This document shows positions 35,447 through 45,678 of a DNA stretch of 64,000 nucleotides, in pieces. The DNA lies in NCBI GenBank assembly GCA_003209755.1, contig QCPD01000001.1, positions 124,001 through 188,000 of the forward strand, read 5' to 3'. The stretch comes from Prochlorococcus sp. AG-436-C14. Lineage in GTDB: Bacteria > Cyanobacteriota > Cyanobacteriia > PCC-6307 > Cyanobiaceae. Within the stretch, counting starts at the first letter, position 1, and each line of letters opens with the position of its first letter. The notes beneath the pieces are model-generated. The model saw only the letters and a program-made list of their open reading frames with translations. It had not been told where the DNA came from and searched no databases. The position numbers were made by a program, and so were the translations under genes.

Positions 35447-36295
35447 TTAAAATTTTTCGATTTCAATTTTTCCTTCAACTTCTTCACTCATCCAAAGAAG
35501 ATATTCTTGATTACCAGCAGGACCCTTTAAAGGCGATTTGATTAATCCTTTTGTATACCATCCATACCTTTTAGATTCGTTTACTACGCCCTCTATAGCC
35601 TCAAAATGCAATGAATGATCACGAACTACTCCCCCTTTCCCTACTTTATCTTTGCCAACCTCAAATTGAGGTTTCACTAATACAAGCAACTCAGATCGGT
35701 TAGGTTGAAGAAGAGATTTAATACTAGGCAAAACAATTTTAAGAGATATAAAAGATAGGTCTGCAACTGCGAAGTCTGGTATTGGGCCTCCATCATTAAA
35801 TAATTTTTCAGGAGTTAAATGCCTAATATTGGTTCGTTCCCAAAGAACCACTCTTGGATCATTTCTGATTCTCCATGCAGTCTGGCCATAACCAACATCA
35901 ACTCCATAAACCTTTGCGGCCCCTAACTGCAAAAGACAATCTGTAAAACCACCAGTTGATATCCCAGCATCTAAACAAACCCTATTCTTTATATTTATGG
36001 GAAATTGATTAAACGCTTCAGCTAACTTTTCACCACCTCGAGAAACATATCTCAAAGGCTGCGTAACTTCTATCTCAAGATCTTTTAAAACTTCTTGGCC
36101 TGGCTTATCCAAGATTTGACCATTGATCGTTTTAACTTTGCCAGCCCTAATAAGCTTCTGGGCCTCTTGACGAGATTTAACTAGTCCTTTAGTCAGCAAG
36201 TGAACATCTAATCGCGATTTTTTAGTCATTTGTTTACAAAAACAAACAGGAAACGGAACAAAAACCGCAGAACTCGTACTTATCCTCTTTTTCAA
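35447..36295 (-). CDS. tlyA: TlyA-family rRNA (cytidine-2'-O)-methyltransferase
   Basis: S4-like N-terminus RLDVHLLTKGLVKSRQEAQKLIRAGKV and LDAGISTGGFTDCLLQLGAAKVYGVDVGYGQTAW. Confidence 0.92.
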   Translation of the reverse strand: MKKRISTSSAVFVPFPVCFCKQMTKKSRLDVHLLTKGLVKSRQEAQKLIRAGKVKTINGQILDKPGQEVLKDLEIEVTQPLRYVSRGGEKLAEAFNQFPINIKNRVCLDAGISTGGFTDCLLQLGAAKVYGVDVGYGQTAWRIRNDPRVVLWERTNIRHLTPEKLFNDGGPIPDFAVADLSFISLKIVLPSIKSLLQPNRSELLVLVKPQFEVGKDKVGKGGVVRDHSLHFEAIEGVVNESKRYGWYTKGLIKSPLKGPAGNQEYLLWMSEEVEGKIEIEKF

Positions 36296-36324
36296 TAGAG
36301 AATCTAGTCAACTAACCAAAGGTT

Positions 36325-36585
36325 TTGTCTAAAAAGCTCAGGCATCCAACCAATGAAAATGAGCTATCTAGCCATGGTCATTTTCATCTAACCTCAAAAA
36401 AACAAACTGGAGAAGTCCTTGAACTTCTGCCTCCAGGCAGTTTTGCAATATTTGCAAATCAACCAAATGATTTGCCCCCCTTTCAAGTAATTGATTGCAA
36501 AGGAGGAAGATGCAGAGTAAGACAGCAGGCGTGGGGAAGATATGTTCATTGGGAAGTTGAACACAATAGACTCAAGTCAGCTTGA
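36325..36585 (+). CDS. Hypothetical cyanobacterial small protein
   Basis: ORF track; protein-like C-terminal half (FQVIDCKGGRCRVRQQAWGRYVHWEVEHNRL); short intergenic gaps. Confidence 0.65.
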   Translation: MSKKLRHPTNENELSSHGHFHLTSKKQTGEVLELLPPGSFAIFANQPNDLPPFQVIDCKGGRCRVRQQAWGRYVHWEVEHNRLKSA

Positions 36586-36628
36586 CCTTAAAGACTTAAA
36601 TTAAACTAACCTTTAACTTTGTAGCACT

Positions 36629-37924
36629 TTGATTGAGCGTTACACAAACCCAGAAATGGGAAATATTTGGTCTGATCAAGCCAAATACCAAACATGGCTT
36701 GATGTTGAAATTGCAGCATGTGAGGCTAATTGCAAATTGGGGAAAATCCCTAATACGGAAATGGAAACCATTAGATCACAGGCAAGTTTCAAACCAGAGC
36801 GCATTCTCGAAATAGAAGCGGAAGTTCGCCATGATGTAATTGCTTTTCTAACGAATGTAAATGAATATGTTGGTGATGCTGGCCGTTACATTCACGTCGG
36901 GATGACAAGTAGTGATGTCCTTGATACTGGTCTTGCACTTCAATTAAAGTCATCAGTCAAGCTTTTAAGAAAAGAGCTTTTGTTACTTGAAGAATCTATT
37001 AGAGATTTAGCAAGGCAGCATAAGAAAACAGTAATGATTGGACGTTCGCATGCGATTCATGGAGAACCTATTACCTTTGGTTTCAAGTTGGCGGGATGGC
37101 TGGCTGAGACTCTCAGAAATAAAGATAGGCTAAAGAGTCTTGAAAAAGACATCTCGGTTGGTCAAATAAGTGGGGCTATGGGTACTTATGCCAATACTGA
37201 TCCAGAAATAGAAAGAATAACTTGCGAACTTTTGGGGCTTGAGTGTGATACTGCTAGCACTCAAGTTATCTCAAGAGACAGGCACGCCAATTATGTACAG
37301 ATTCTTGCTTTGATTGGATCTTCACTAGATCGTTTTTCTACAGAAATTAGAAACCTTCAAAGAACGGATGTTCTGGAAGTAGAGGAAAACTTTGCTAAAG
37401 GCCAAAAAGGAAGCTCTGCAATGCCTCATAAAAGAAATCCCATACGAAGTGAAAGGGTAAGTGGTCTTTCCAGAGTTTTAAGAAGTTATGTAGTTGCAGC
37501 TCTTGAAAATGTAGCTCTATGGCATGAAAGAGATATCAGCCATAGTTCCAATGAAAGATTAATGCTTCCAGACACATCTATTACTCTTCATTTTATGATC
37601 ACAGAAATGACCGCAATAATTAAAGGTCTTGGGGTTTATCCGAATAATATGCTGAAAAATTTGAACATTTATGGAGGCGTAGTTTTTAGTCAAAGAGTTC
37701 TTTTAGCTTTAGTGGAAAGTGGAATGAGTCGGGAAGATTCTTATCGACTAGTACAAAAGAATGCTCATTCAGCCTGGAATCAAAACGAAGGCAATTTCAA
37801 AAAAAACCTTGAGAATGATCCAGAAGTAATGAATAGTCTCTCACCAGAAAAGCTTTCTGACTGTTTCTCAACCGAACTACATCAGTCCAATTTGCAAGTG
37901 ATTTGGGAAAGACTTGGAATATAA
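36629..37924 (+). CDS. purB: Adenylosuccinate lyase
   Basis: GMTSSDVLDTGLALQL, KGSSAMPHKRNPIRSERVSGL signature. Confidence 0.97.
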   Translation: MIERYTNPEMGNIWSDQAKYQTWLDVEIAACEANCKLGKIPNTEMETIRSQASFKPERILEIEAEVRHDVIAFLTNVNEYVGDAGRYIHVGMTSSDVLDTGLALQLKSSVKLLRKELLLLEESIRDLARQHKKTVMIGRSHAIHGEPITFGFKLAGWLAETLRNKDRLKSLEKDISVGQISGAMGTYANTDPEIERITCELLGLECDTASTQVISRDRHANYVQILALIGSSLDRFSTEIRNLQRTDVLEVEENFAKGQKGSSAMPHKRNPIRSERVSGLSRVLRSYVVAALENVALWHERDISHSSNERLMLPDTSITLHFMITEMTAIIKGLGVYPNNMLKNLNIYGGVVFSQRVLLALVESGMSREDSYRLVQKNAHSAWNQNEGNFKKNLENDPEVMNSLSPEKLSDCFSTELHQSNLQVIWERLGI

Positions 37925-38053
37925 CTTTAAAAGCTTAATCAATTAATATCAGTGAATACACTCTCAAAAGGCAATAGAACTAGATTCAACTAAAATTTAT
38001 AGTTATAAGCTTCTATTCCCTAGGAAACTTAAAAAATTCTCAAACTAAGATCA

Positions 38054-39448
38054 ATGTCCAATATGAAACGACTTGAGAAAGATAGCCTAGGTTCGATCGA
38101 TGTTCCAAAGGATGCGTTATGGGGAGCTCAGACTCAAAGATCAATATTAAATTTCGCTATTGGAGATGAGGTCATACCACTAGAAATTATTCATGCAATT
38201 GCCCAAATCAAAGCCTCTGCTGCTCAAGTAAACAATCAGCTAGGTCTAATAAATACAGAAACCACTCAATTTATTACCGAAGCAAGTTTAGAAATTATTG
38301 AAGGGAGACATAATGATCAATTCCCTGTAAAAGTTTGGCAAACAGGCAGTGGTACTCAAACAAATATGAACGTCAATGAGGTGATTTGTAATATAGCTTC
38401 AAGACGTTTAAATAATCCGTTAGGTAGTCATAATCCAATACATCCCAATGATCATGTCAATTGCTCTCAATCAACAAACGATGTTTTCCCAGCCGCAATC
38501 CAAATAGCCACAATAGTCACCTTAAAAGACACATTAATACCTGAATTAAGAAAGCTCATTGATTTACTCCATCAAAAGAGTAGAAAATGGAAGGAAATTA
38601 TAAAGATTGGACGTACTCATCTTCAAGATGCAGTACCTCTAACTCTTGGACAAGAAGTCTCTGCTTGGGCTACTCAATTAGAAACTGCATTAGGACGTAT
38701 TGAAATCAACCTCGAGGAACTTTATCCACTTCCACTTGGTGGAACTGCTATTGGGACTGGCCTTAATACTCCTAAGAATTTCGATAAATTAATAGCTCTT
38801 GATATTGCTAAAAAAACAAACTTACCTTTTAAAACTGCAGCTAATAAATTTGCCATCATGGCTAGTCATGATGGTCTTGTAAATATAATGTCTCAACTAA
38901 AATTATTAGCCATAACTTTTCTCAAAATAGTTAATGATCTTCGACTTTTATCTTGTGGACCTAGGGCTGGATTATCAGAATTACAACTACCAGCTAATGA
39001 ACCTGGCAGCTCAATAATGCCAGGGAAGATTAATCCTACTCAATGCGAAGCGATGGCAATGGTGTGTACGCAAATAATTGGTATGGACACCTCTGTATCA
39101 ATTGCAGGTAGTGGAGGACATCTACAAATGAATGTTTATAAACCACTTATTGGCTATAACATTTTAAAAAGTATCAAGCTTATTCAAAATGCATGTAAGA
39201 GTTGCAGAGAAAATATGATTGAAGGTATTCAACCCAATAAAGAGAAAATCAAAGAATATCTAGACAATTCTTTGATGTTAGTAACTGCATTAGCGCCATC
39301 AATCGGATACGAAAAAGCTAGTAAAATTGCACAATTAGCCTATGAAAAAAATCTCAGCCTAAAACAAGCATCTAGTCAATTAAATTATATTGATCAAGAG
39401 GAATTTGATAATCTCACTAATCCGAAATCTATGATTGGAGATGATTAA
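38054..39448 (+). CDS. fumC: Class II fumarate hydratase
   Basis: LWGAQTQRS, GSGTQTNMNVNEV, GSSIMPGKINPTQCEAM. Confidence 0.97.
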   Translation: MSNMKRLEKDSLGSIDVPKDALWGAQTQRSILNFAIGDEVIPLEIIHAIAQIKASAAQVNNQLGLINTETTQFITEASLEIIEGRHNDQFPVKVWQTGSGTQTNMNVNEVICNIASRRLNNPLGSHNPIHPNDHVNCSQSTNDVFPAAIQIATIVTLKDTLIPELRKLIDLLHQKSRKWKEIIKIGRTHLQDAVPLTLGQEVSAWATQLETALGRIEINLEELYPLPLGGTAIGTGLNTPKNFDKLIALDIAKKTNLPFKTAANKFAIMASHDGLVNIMSQLKLLAITFLKIVNDLRLLSCGPRAGLSELQLPANEPGSSIMPGKINPTQCEAMAMVCTQIIGMDTSVSIAGSGGHLQMNVYKPLIGYNILKSIKLIQNACKSCRENMIEGIQPNKEKIKEYLDNSLMLVTALAPSIGYEKASKIAQLAYEKNLSLKQASSQLNYIDQEEFDNLTNPKSMIGDD

Positions 39449-39468
39449 AAAATAAGGGTTTTTCAATC

Positions 39469-42246
39469 TCAATTATGTCTTTCAGTTGCTGGATTAATAA
39501 TTTCATGATTTGTTTCTTTTGCTTGATTAATATCTTCAGCTTCGCACACTGGAAATCTATCCATTAGTTTCATCGCTGCCTTGGCATTATTTTGTAGTTG
39601 CCTACTTACAGACTCGCAATAGGGAATTTGTGAAAGTAAATCATTTGTTCTTCTTAAAATCCTTACGACATCTCCCTCATCCAAGGAAGTATTTGAAATT
39701 AAATCCGTCCAAGAACTTCCTCGAGCCCAAGCTTCTACTAAACCCATTAATTCTGAACTCCACAAGATTGGGACTTCTATCCCAAACCGTTCTTGAACTC
39801 TAAACAATTCTCTTCGAATATTTGATAAATCATTAAACGCTTCATCTGCAACTGCACTTGGAATAAATCCAGACCATAAATCAGGACGATTTACTTCAGT
39901 CACAATTGACTGAATAACACCAGCTAATTCTACTGGTGTTATTTCATCAAGATGTCCACTCATCAAAACCAATCCTAGCCATAACTCATTTTCACCTCTT
40001 AAAGATCCAATACCTCTACCGATTTCAGTTGGATTTAAATCTTCCAAGCATCCAAAGTGGTTTAGTACTTTAATTAGTGATAAGAAAGTTTCCCAGTGCC
40101 GATTAGACCTGTCGTAGAGCATCTCCTCACGTTCATGTATTTCAATACCTAATGCGTCCATTTTTCGTCTATGCTTCTTTAATTTTTTCTTATCTCCCCA
40201 TCGATGAGCTGGCTGAATCAATAATTGATCATCCAGAGACTTAACTAATTTAGCTTGAGATAAAACTTCAGTAGCCAGATCATATTGAGCCGTTCTCATA
40301 TCATTTTTCTGCGCTAAATTTGAAATCATTGAAGCTGTTTCATTGCTTAGTAAATCCCCATGATGTATTTCTCCTAATCTACTAATTTCAGGAGTTATAA
40401 GATGTGATACGTCTAAGCAAGTCAATTCACCATAAAGACTAACAACTTCCTTACAAGCAATAAGTATCCAAATGTTTTCATCTGTTAAGCATAACAATTG
40501 GGATTGTCTATCTCCTTTTTGTCTTTTATCAACAATAACTGCAGGTGTAACTTTTCCTCGCAACTGTGATGTCTTCAGACTTATGAGGGTTCCATTATTT
40601 GCAAATTCTAAGGCTAAGATCAATTCATTAGATAATGTTTCTGCAGATTGTTTTTGGAGAATTTTTAAAAGTCTTCTTTCTTCCTTTAGATGACTTTTTA
40701 TTTTCTCATATCTTTCAAAATCTGCCCATGGAACATCTTCTGAAAAGGTTTTATACTCTTTAAACTCCTCTTTTAATCTGGATAACTCTTCTTCTTCTTC
40801 AACTAAATCCAGACTTGCCAAATATTTACTAAAGCTTCTTTCTATCAATTCTTTTGATTTGTCTAAATCATATCGCTGTAATAAATTCAGAACCATGCCA
40901 TAGCTCGGGGTAAATTGACTAATAAGTGGGTCAGCTGGACTAGTTGCTAATTGACCAGCCTCTCGAACCCCTTCAAATCGAGTTTGTACAGTAACCACAT
41001 AGCCTCTAGAATCAAGACCTCTTCTTCCAGCCCTACCAGCCATTTGTAAAAATTCACTCCCCATTAATTGACGATGTCCATTATCTGATCTCTTCGACAA
41101 AGTAGATATAATTGTGCTTCTCGCCGGCATATTGATTCCTGCAGCTAAGGTTTCAGTTGCAAAAACTACCTTTATCAATCCTTCTTGAAATAATTCCTCA
41201 ATGAACTCCTTCCAAGCAGGAAGAACTCCTGCATGATGAGAGGCTATTCCATTAAATAAAGCTTTGATATGTAAATCATCTCTCAAACCTTCTGAATTTA
41301 AAACTGTATATTTTTGAAATCGATCTTGAATTGAGTTTCTTTCTTCTGCGCTCACCAAACAATTGCTAGCTATTGTTTTCACAGCCTTGTCACAACCACG
41401 ACGACTAAATATGAAATAAATAGCGGGTAACATATTTCTTTCTGCCAATTTCGATATCACAAAGCCCAGTGAAGGAGAGTCAGGTTGAGTAGGTTTGGAT
41501 AAGCGTCCTCTCTTCTTATGTGATTTTGTTGGACGCCAAATCTTACAGTTTGGATGTAATCCAGTTCCTTTATCATTGAGTAATGGATGAAGTCCTTTAG
41601 CACTACAAAAATTGAATTCCAAGGGAACCGGTCTTAAATCACTAGAAATTAAATCTGTAGGTCCATGAACTTTCTCAATCCAATCAGTTAATTGTCCTGC
41701 ATTTGCAACAGTTGCCGAGAGAGCAACGAACTGAACGGATTTAGGACAATGAATAATTGATTCCTCCCACACCGTCCCTCTATGAGCATCATTCATATAA
41801 TGACATTCATCAAGAACAACAGTTTCTATCTCAAGTAGAGGGTCATCATTTCTATCTGCTGCTGCATAAAGCATATTCCTAAAAATCTCAGTAGTCATAA
41901 CAAGAATCGAAGCCTCTCTATTCAGGCTTAAATCACCTGTTAAAAGACCCACATTGCTTGAACCAAATTGATTCCTAAAGTCTCTTAGTTTTTGGTTAGA
42001 TAAAGCTTTTAAGGGCGTTGTATAAAACACCTTATTTCCATGAGAAATCGCTCTATAAATTGCATACTCTCCTATTAAGGTTTTTCCTGAGCCTGTAGGG
42101 GCACTAACAACTACAGAATGACCTTGATTGAGTGAGTCAATTGCTTTAAGTTGAAACTCATCCAATGCAAAAGGAAAGATTTCCTTTGGATTTAAATTGT
42201 TTTGAAGGATTTCGTTCTCAGACGTATCTCTTTCTGATGAAGTCAT
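39469..42246 (-). CDS. Ski2/Mtr4-like DEAD/DEAH-box RNA helicase
   Basis: APTGSGKTLIGEYA, DECHYMNDAHRGTVWEE, ALSATVANAGQL, QMAGRAGRRGLDSRG; DSHCT-like C-terminus. Confidence 0.92.
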   Translation of the reverse strand: MTSSERDTSENEILQNNLNPKEIFPFALDEFQLKAIDSLNQGHSVVVSAPTGSGKTLIGEYAIYRAISHGNKVFYTTPLKALSNQKLRDFRNQFGSSNVGLLTGDLSLNREASILVMTTEIFRNMLYAAADRNDDPLLEIETVVLDECHYMNDAHRGTVWEESIIHCPKSVQFVALSATVANAGQLTDWIEKVHGPTDLISSDLRPVPLEFNFCSAKGLHPLLNDKGTGLHPNCKIWRPTKSHKKRGRLSKPTQPDSPSLGFVISKLAERNMLPAIYFIFSRRGCDKAVKTIASNCLVSAEERNSIQDRFQKYTVLNSEGLRDDLHIKALFNGIASHHAGVLPAWKEFIEELFQEGLIKVVFATETLAAGINMPARSTIISTLSKRSDNGHRQLMGSEFLQMAGRAGRRGLDSRGYVVTVQTRFEGVREAGQLATSPADPLISQFTPSYGMVLNLLQRYDLDKSKELIERSFSKYLASLDLVEEEEELSRLKEEFKEYKTFSEDVPWADFERYEKIKSHLKEERRLLKILQKQSAETLSNELILALEFANNGTLISLKTSQLRGKVTPAVIVDKRQKGDRQSQLLCLTDENIWILIACKEVVSLYGELTCLDVSHLITPEISRLGEIHHGDLLSNETASMISNLAQKNDMRTAQYDLATEVLSQAKLVKSLDDQLLIQPAHRWGDKKKLKKHRRKMDALGIEIHEREEMLYDRSNRHWETFLSLIKVLNHFGCLEDLNPTEIGRGIGSLRGENELWLGLVLMSGHLDEITPVELAGVIQSIVTEVNRPDLWSGFIPSAVADEAFNDLSNIRRELFRVQERFGIEVPILWSSELMGLVEAWARGSSWTDLISNTSLDEGDVVRILRRTNDLLSQIPYCESVSRQLQNNAKAAMKLMDRFPVCEAEDINQAKETNHEIINPATERHN

Positions 42247-42375
42247 TACTAAATCTTAGGGGAATATTCTATGAGCACATGATTTTTGACTTGGATACAT
42301 AATAAACTCAAGAAATCAAAGAAAAAATGTTAAGCCACCTCCCAAATCTTTAAATACAAAAAACAAAATAACAAT

Positions 42376-43518
42376 ATGCCTAAAATCCCTAACTCTAGAA
42401 TTCGTAAACTCAGGACTTGGGTCCCAGGGAAAAGATCATCAGAATTGATTGGTGTAGATGAAAATCAAAATCAAATCACATTAATTGACCTAGCTAGTAA
42501 TGACTATCTAAACCTGGCAAGACATCCATTATTAATTGAGGCAGCCAAACAAATCGTAGAAACTGATGGAGTTGGCTCTGGAGGATCAAGATTTATTACT
42601 GGCAGTAGAAATATTCATCAAAAACTTGAAACGAAGCTTGCTCAATGGCTTGATCGTGAGATTGTCCTGCTTTACCCGAGTGGTTTCCAGGCAAATCTGG
42701 CTGCTGTTTTAGCACTTGCTGATCGTCACACTCCTGTGATTTGTGATCGTTTGATACATCATTCCCTGCTCGTTGGAGTCAAAGCGAGTGGAGCAAAGCT
42801 CATTAGATTCAAGCACAACAATTTATATGAATTAGAAAGACTTTTAAAAAAATCTAGACACAGCAGTCCTCAAAAAAAACCTTTAGTAATTACTGAAAGC
42901 CTTTTTAGTATGGAAGGTACAACAGCCCCCATAAACGAAATTTCAAAGCTATGCATTAAGTATGATTCAAAGTTATTGGTAGACGAAGCTCATGCTTTTG
43001 GCGTTATGGGTCCGGGAGGAAGAGGTGAATCATTTGGGCTCAAAGAACCAATATCAATTATCAGTGGGACATTCGGTAAAGCATTTGGAAGTGGGGGAGC
43101 ATTTCTAGCAACAGACAAGATAACAGGAGAAAATTTAATTCAAAACTGTGGTGCATTTCGCTATACAACTGCTTTGGCTCCTCCACTCTGTGCAAGTGCA
43201 TTAGCCGCGTTAAATCTAATTAAAAGTAACCCTAGCTGGGGTAGTAAATTGAAAGAGAAATCAATAGCCTTAAGAGATAGATTGTCTCAAATTGGGTGGC
43301 AACGACCTGTTGGGGGAGGTCCAATAGTCTCCATAATTCTAGGTTCAGACGAATTAGCCATGGATTATCAGAAGAGACTTGAGGCACAAGGCCTTCTTAC
43401 TGTTGCGATCCGTCCACCAACCGTCCCTGAAGGCAAATCGAGAATTAGGTTAGTTATCAGGCGAAATACTCCAGTTCAGGCCATCGAAAGACTTATCGAA
43501 GTTCTTAAGAATAAATGA
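42376..43518 (+). CDS. bioF: 8-amino-7-oxononanoate synthase
   Basis: ASNDYLNLARHP, VDEAHAFGVMGPGGRG, SGTFGKAFGSGGAF. Confidence 0.93.
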   Translation: MPKIPNSRIRKLRTWVPGKRSSELIGVDENQNQITLIDLASNDYLNLARHPLLIEAAKQIVETDGVGSGGSRFITGSRNIHQKLETKLAQWLDREIVLLYPSGFQANLAAVLALADRHTPVICDRLIHHSLLVGVKASGAKLIRFKHNNLYELERLLKKSRHSSPQKKPLVITESLFSMEGTTAPINEISKLCIKYDSKLLVDEAHAFGVMGPGGRGESFGLKEPISIISGTFGKAFGSGGAFLATDKITGENLIQNCGAFRYTTALAPPLCASALAALNLIKSNPSWGSKLKEKSIALRDRLSQIGWQRPVGGGPIVSIILGSDELAMDYQKRLEAQGLLTVAIRPPTVPEGKSRIRLVIRRNTPVQAIERLIEVLKNK

Positions 43519-44243
43519 AAGAAATTATTGCTATGCATGGGTGGGCTGGTGATAGTCATCAATGGGCAGATTGGGAAATGATTTTTAAAAGTTGTGATTG
43601 GGAATGGCAAACTGCTGAACGCGGATATAAAGATATAAGTCCTCATACACCGAAATGGAATAACAACTCAAATCAAGTCGAACTTAAAAGAGTTGCTATA
43701 TGTCACTCTCTTGGTTCACATTTGATAGATAAACAAGTTTTAGAATCAGCGACTCACGTTGTATTAATCAATAGTTTTAGTCGTTTTATTCCTATTGGTA
43801 AAGAGAATCGCCCTGTAAAACTAGCGCTTAACAAAATGATAAATTCCATTAACACACCCAACGAAGCAACTATGTTAAGAAAATTCCATATAAAAGCTCA
43901 TAAACCTAATGACATAAGTATTGAATCAGTCGAATCAAATCTCCTTCACATATCAGATTCAGGAAGGATGAGATTAAAAAATGATTTAGAACTTCTTATT
44001 AATTCTGATTCTCTCCCAATAGGCATAAATAGTTATGCGAAAGTACTTATTGTTAACAGTGAAAAAGACTATATATTGGCTGATCAAACGAAAGCAAAGC
44101 TAGCTGAAGATTTAATAAATTACTTAGAAGCCCCACCCAAAACAATCCATCTGCAAGAGGAGGGGCATTTCATCACTAAAATCAAAAATATCAAAAAAAT
44201 AAAACACTGGCTAGAATTTGATCATGCAAAAAATATGGTCTAG
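43515..44243 (+). CDS. bioK: Alpha/beta-hydrolase, probable pimeloyl-ACP methyl ester esterase (BioK-type)
   Basis: MHGWAGDSHQW, nucleophile elbow CHSLGSHL, C-terminal EEGHFITK; lies between bioF and bioC with a 4-nt ATGA overlap to bioF. Confidence 0.7.
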   Translation: MKEIIAMHGWAGDSHQWADWEMIFKSCDWEWQTAERGYKDISPHTPKWNNNSNQVELKRVAICHSLGSHLIDKQVLESATHVVLINSFSRFIPIGKENRPVKLALNKMINSINTPNEATMLRKFHIKAHKPNDISIESVESNLLHISDSGRMRLKNDLELLINSDSLPIGINSYAKVLIVNSEKDYILADQTKAKLAEDLINYLEAPPKTIHLQEEGHFITKIKNIKKIKHWLEFDHAKNMV

Positions 44244-44979
44244 CCAAGTTAAAAAAAACTTTAACAAAGCTGCATTAAGCTATAACGAATTCTCATCTAT
44301 TCAAAAAAGTACTGCTTTAAAACTTGCAAAGATATGTTCTCATCATTCAATTAAATATGGACTATGGGTTGACCTTGGCTCTGGCACTGGACTACTCGCT
44401 AAATCATTAGAAGATCTACATCCGAACCAATATGTAATTAGATTGGATAACTCTAAAAACATGCTTGATCAACATTCGGGAAAGAGTGTTAAACAAATTT
44501 GGGATTTAAATGATGGGTTACCTAAGTGGTCTACAAAACCAAATTTATTAGCTTCAAGTTTTGTTTTACATTGGCTTGATAATCCACAAAAGAAACTTAA
44601 GGAATGGTTGAATTCTCTAAGCGTAGATGGATGGATTGCTTTAGCAATCCCAATCAAAGGAAGTTTTCCAGAATGGTATGAAGCTGCAGAAAAAGCAAAT
44701 TTAACATGTACGGCTCTTGATTTACCATCATACGACTCAGTAACTAGAGTCATTCCGAAACAAAGTATTTTATATAATAAAATTGAAGTTATTAAACAAA
44801 CAGCGAAGAAGGCAACTTCTTTATTAAAACCGATGATCAAGGTTGGAGCACAAAGTAGTCAAAAGGAACAATTAAGTGTTTCAGATTGGCGACATCTATT
44901 ATCTTTTTGGCCAATTTCCAACAAGGATAATCAAGTAAGCCTTAGTTGGTCCATTCAGTTTTTGTTAATAAAGCGATGA
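44224..44979 (+). CDS. bioC: Malonyl-ACP O-methyltransferase
   Basis: SAM motif LWVDLGSGTGLLAKSLE; LASSFVLHWLDNPQKKLKEW; ATG at 44224 preferred over TTG at 44218. Confidence 0.85.
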   Translation: MQKIWSSQVKKNFNKAALSYNEFSSIQKSTALKLAKICSHHSIKYGLWVDLGSGTGLLAKSLEDLHPNQYVIRLDNSKNMLDQHSGKSVKQIWDLNDGLPKWSTKPNLLASSFVLHWLDNPQKKLKEWLNSLSVDGWIALAIPIKGSFPEWYEAAEKANLTCTALDLPSYDSVTRVIPKQSILYNKIEVIKQTAKKATSLLKPMIKVGAQSSQKEQLSVSDWRHLLSFWPISNKDNQVSLSWSIQFLLIKR

Positions 44980-45626
44980 GTACTTTCTCAAAAAGGATTA
45001 TTATTTGCGGCACAGATACAGATGTAGGTAAAACGATAGTTAGTAGTTTTTTCGTCCAGGGTCTTAAAGGTATCTACTGGAAACCCATTCAAAGTGGAAC
45101 AGAGGAAGGTACAGATACCAAAACTGTTTCCAATCTTTTAAATCTTGAACCTAACCGCTATCTTTCTGAAAGATATAAATTCAAGGCTCCTGTCTCTCCA
45201 CATTGGGCTGCCGAACAAGAGTCTGTTTTTATTGAACCAAGCAATTTAAAATTACCTGACTTAGATGAATTAATAATCATCGAGACTGCAGGTGGTTTAA
45301 TGGTTCCTTTAAATCGAGATTGGCTACAAATAGACCAATTAAAGGTTTGGGGAGCCCCAATAATTCTTGTAGCCAGGACCGGTCTTGGCACTCTCAATCA
45401 CACCTTATTAAGTCTAGAAGCCTTGAAACATAGAAATTTAGATGTATTAGGAATAGTATTAAACGGCCCTCCACACAAAGACAATCCGAAGACTTTAGAG
45501 CAATTTGGAGATACTAAAATTCTTGCAAGTCTTCCTACTTTTGAAGAAGTCAACGCAAAAGTACTTTCACAAGAATGGAATAAACAGCAATTAGATCAAA
45601 AGCTTAAAAAATACATTCGAAATTAA
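44976..45626 (+). CDS. bioD: Dethiobiotin synthetase
   Basis: IICGTDTDVGKTIVSSFFVQGL; IETAGGLMVPLN; ATG at 44976 gives an ATGA overlap with bioC (track starts it at 44946). Confidence 0.93.
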   Translation: MSTFSKRIIICGTDTDVGKTIVSSFFVQGLKGIYWKPIQSGTEEGTDTKTVSNLLNLEPNRYLSERYKFKAPVSPHWAAEQESVFIEPSNLKLPDLDELIIIETAGGLMVPLNRDWLQIDQLKVWGAPIILVARTGLGTLNHTLLSLEALKHRNLDVLGIVLNGPPHKDNPKTLEQFGDTKILASLPTFEEVNAKVLSQEWNKQQLDQKLKKYIRN

Positions 45627-45678
45627 AATTTTATTTTTTTCTTAATCAAAAATATTATTTTGACTTCAATCAAGTTAA

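Noticed and set aside
44469-44840. 123-aa minus ORF opposite bioC, and 45158-45397 opposite bioD
   Set aside because: Antisense shadow ORFs with no recognisable domain.
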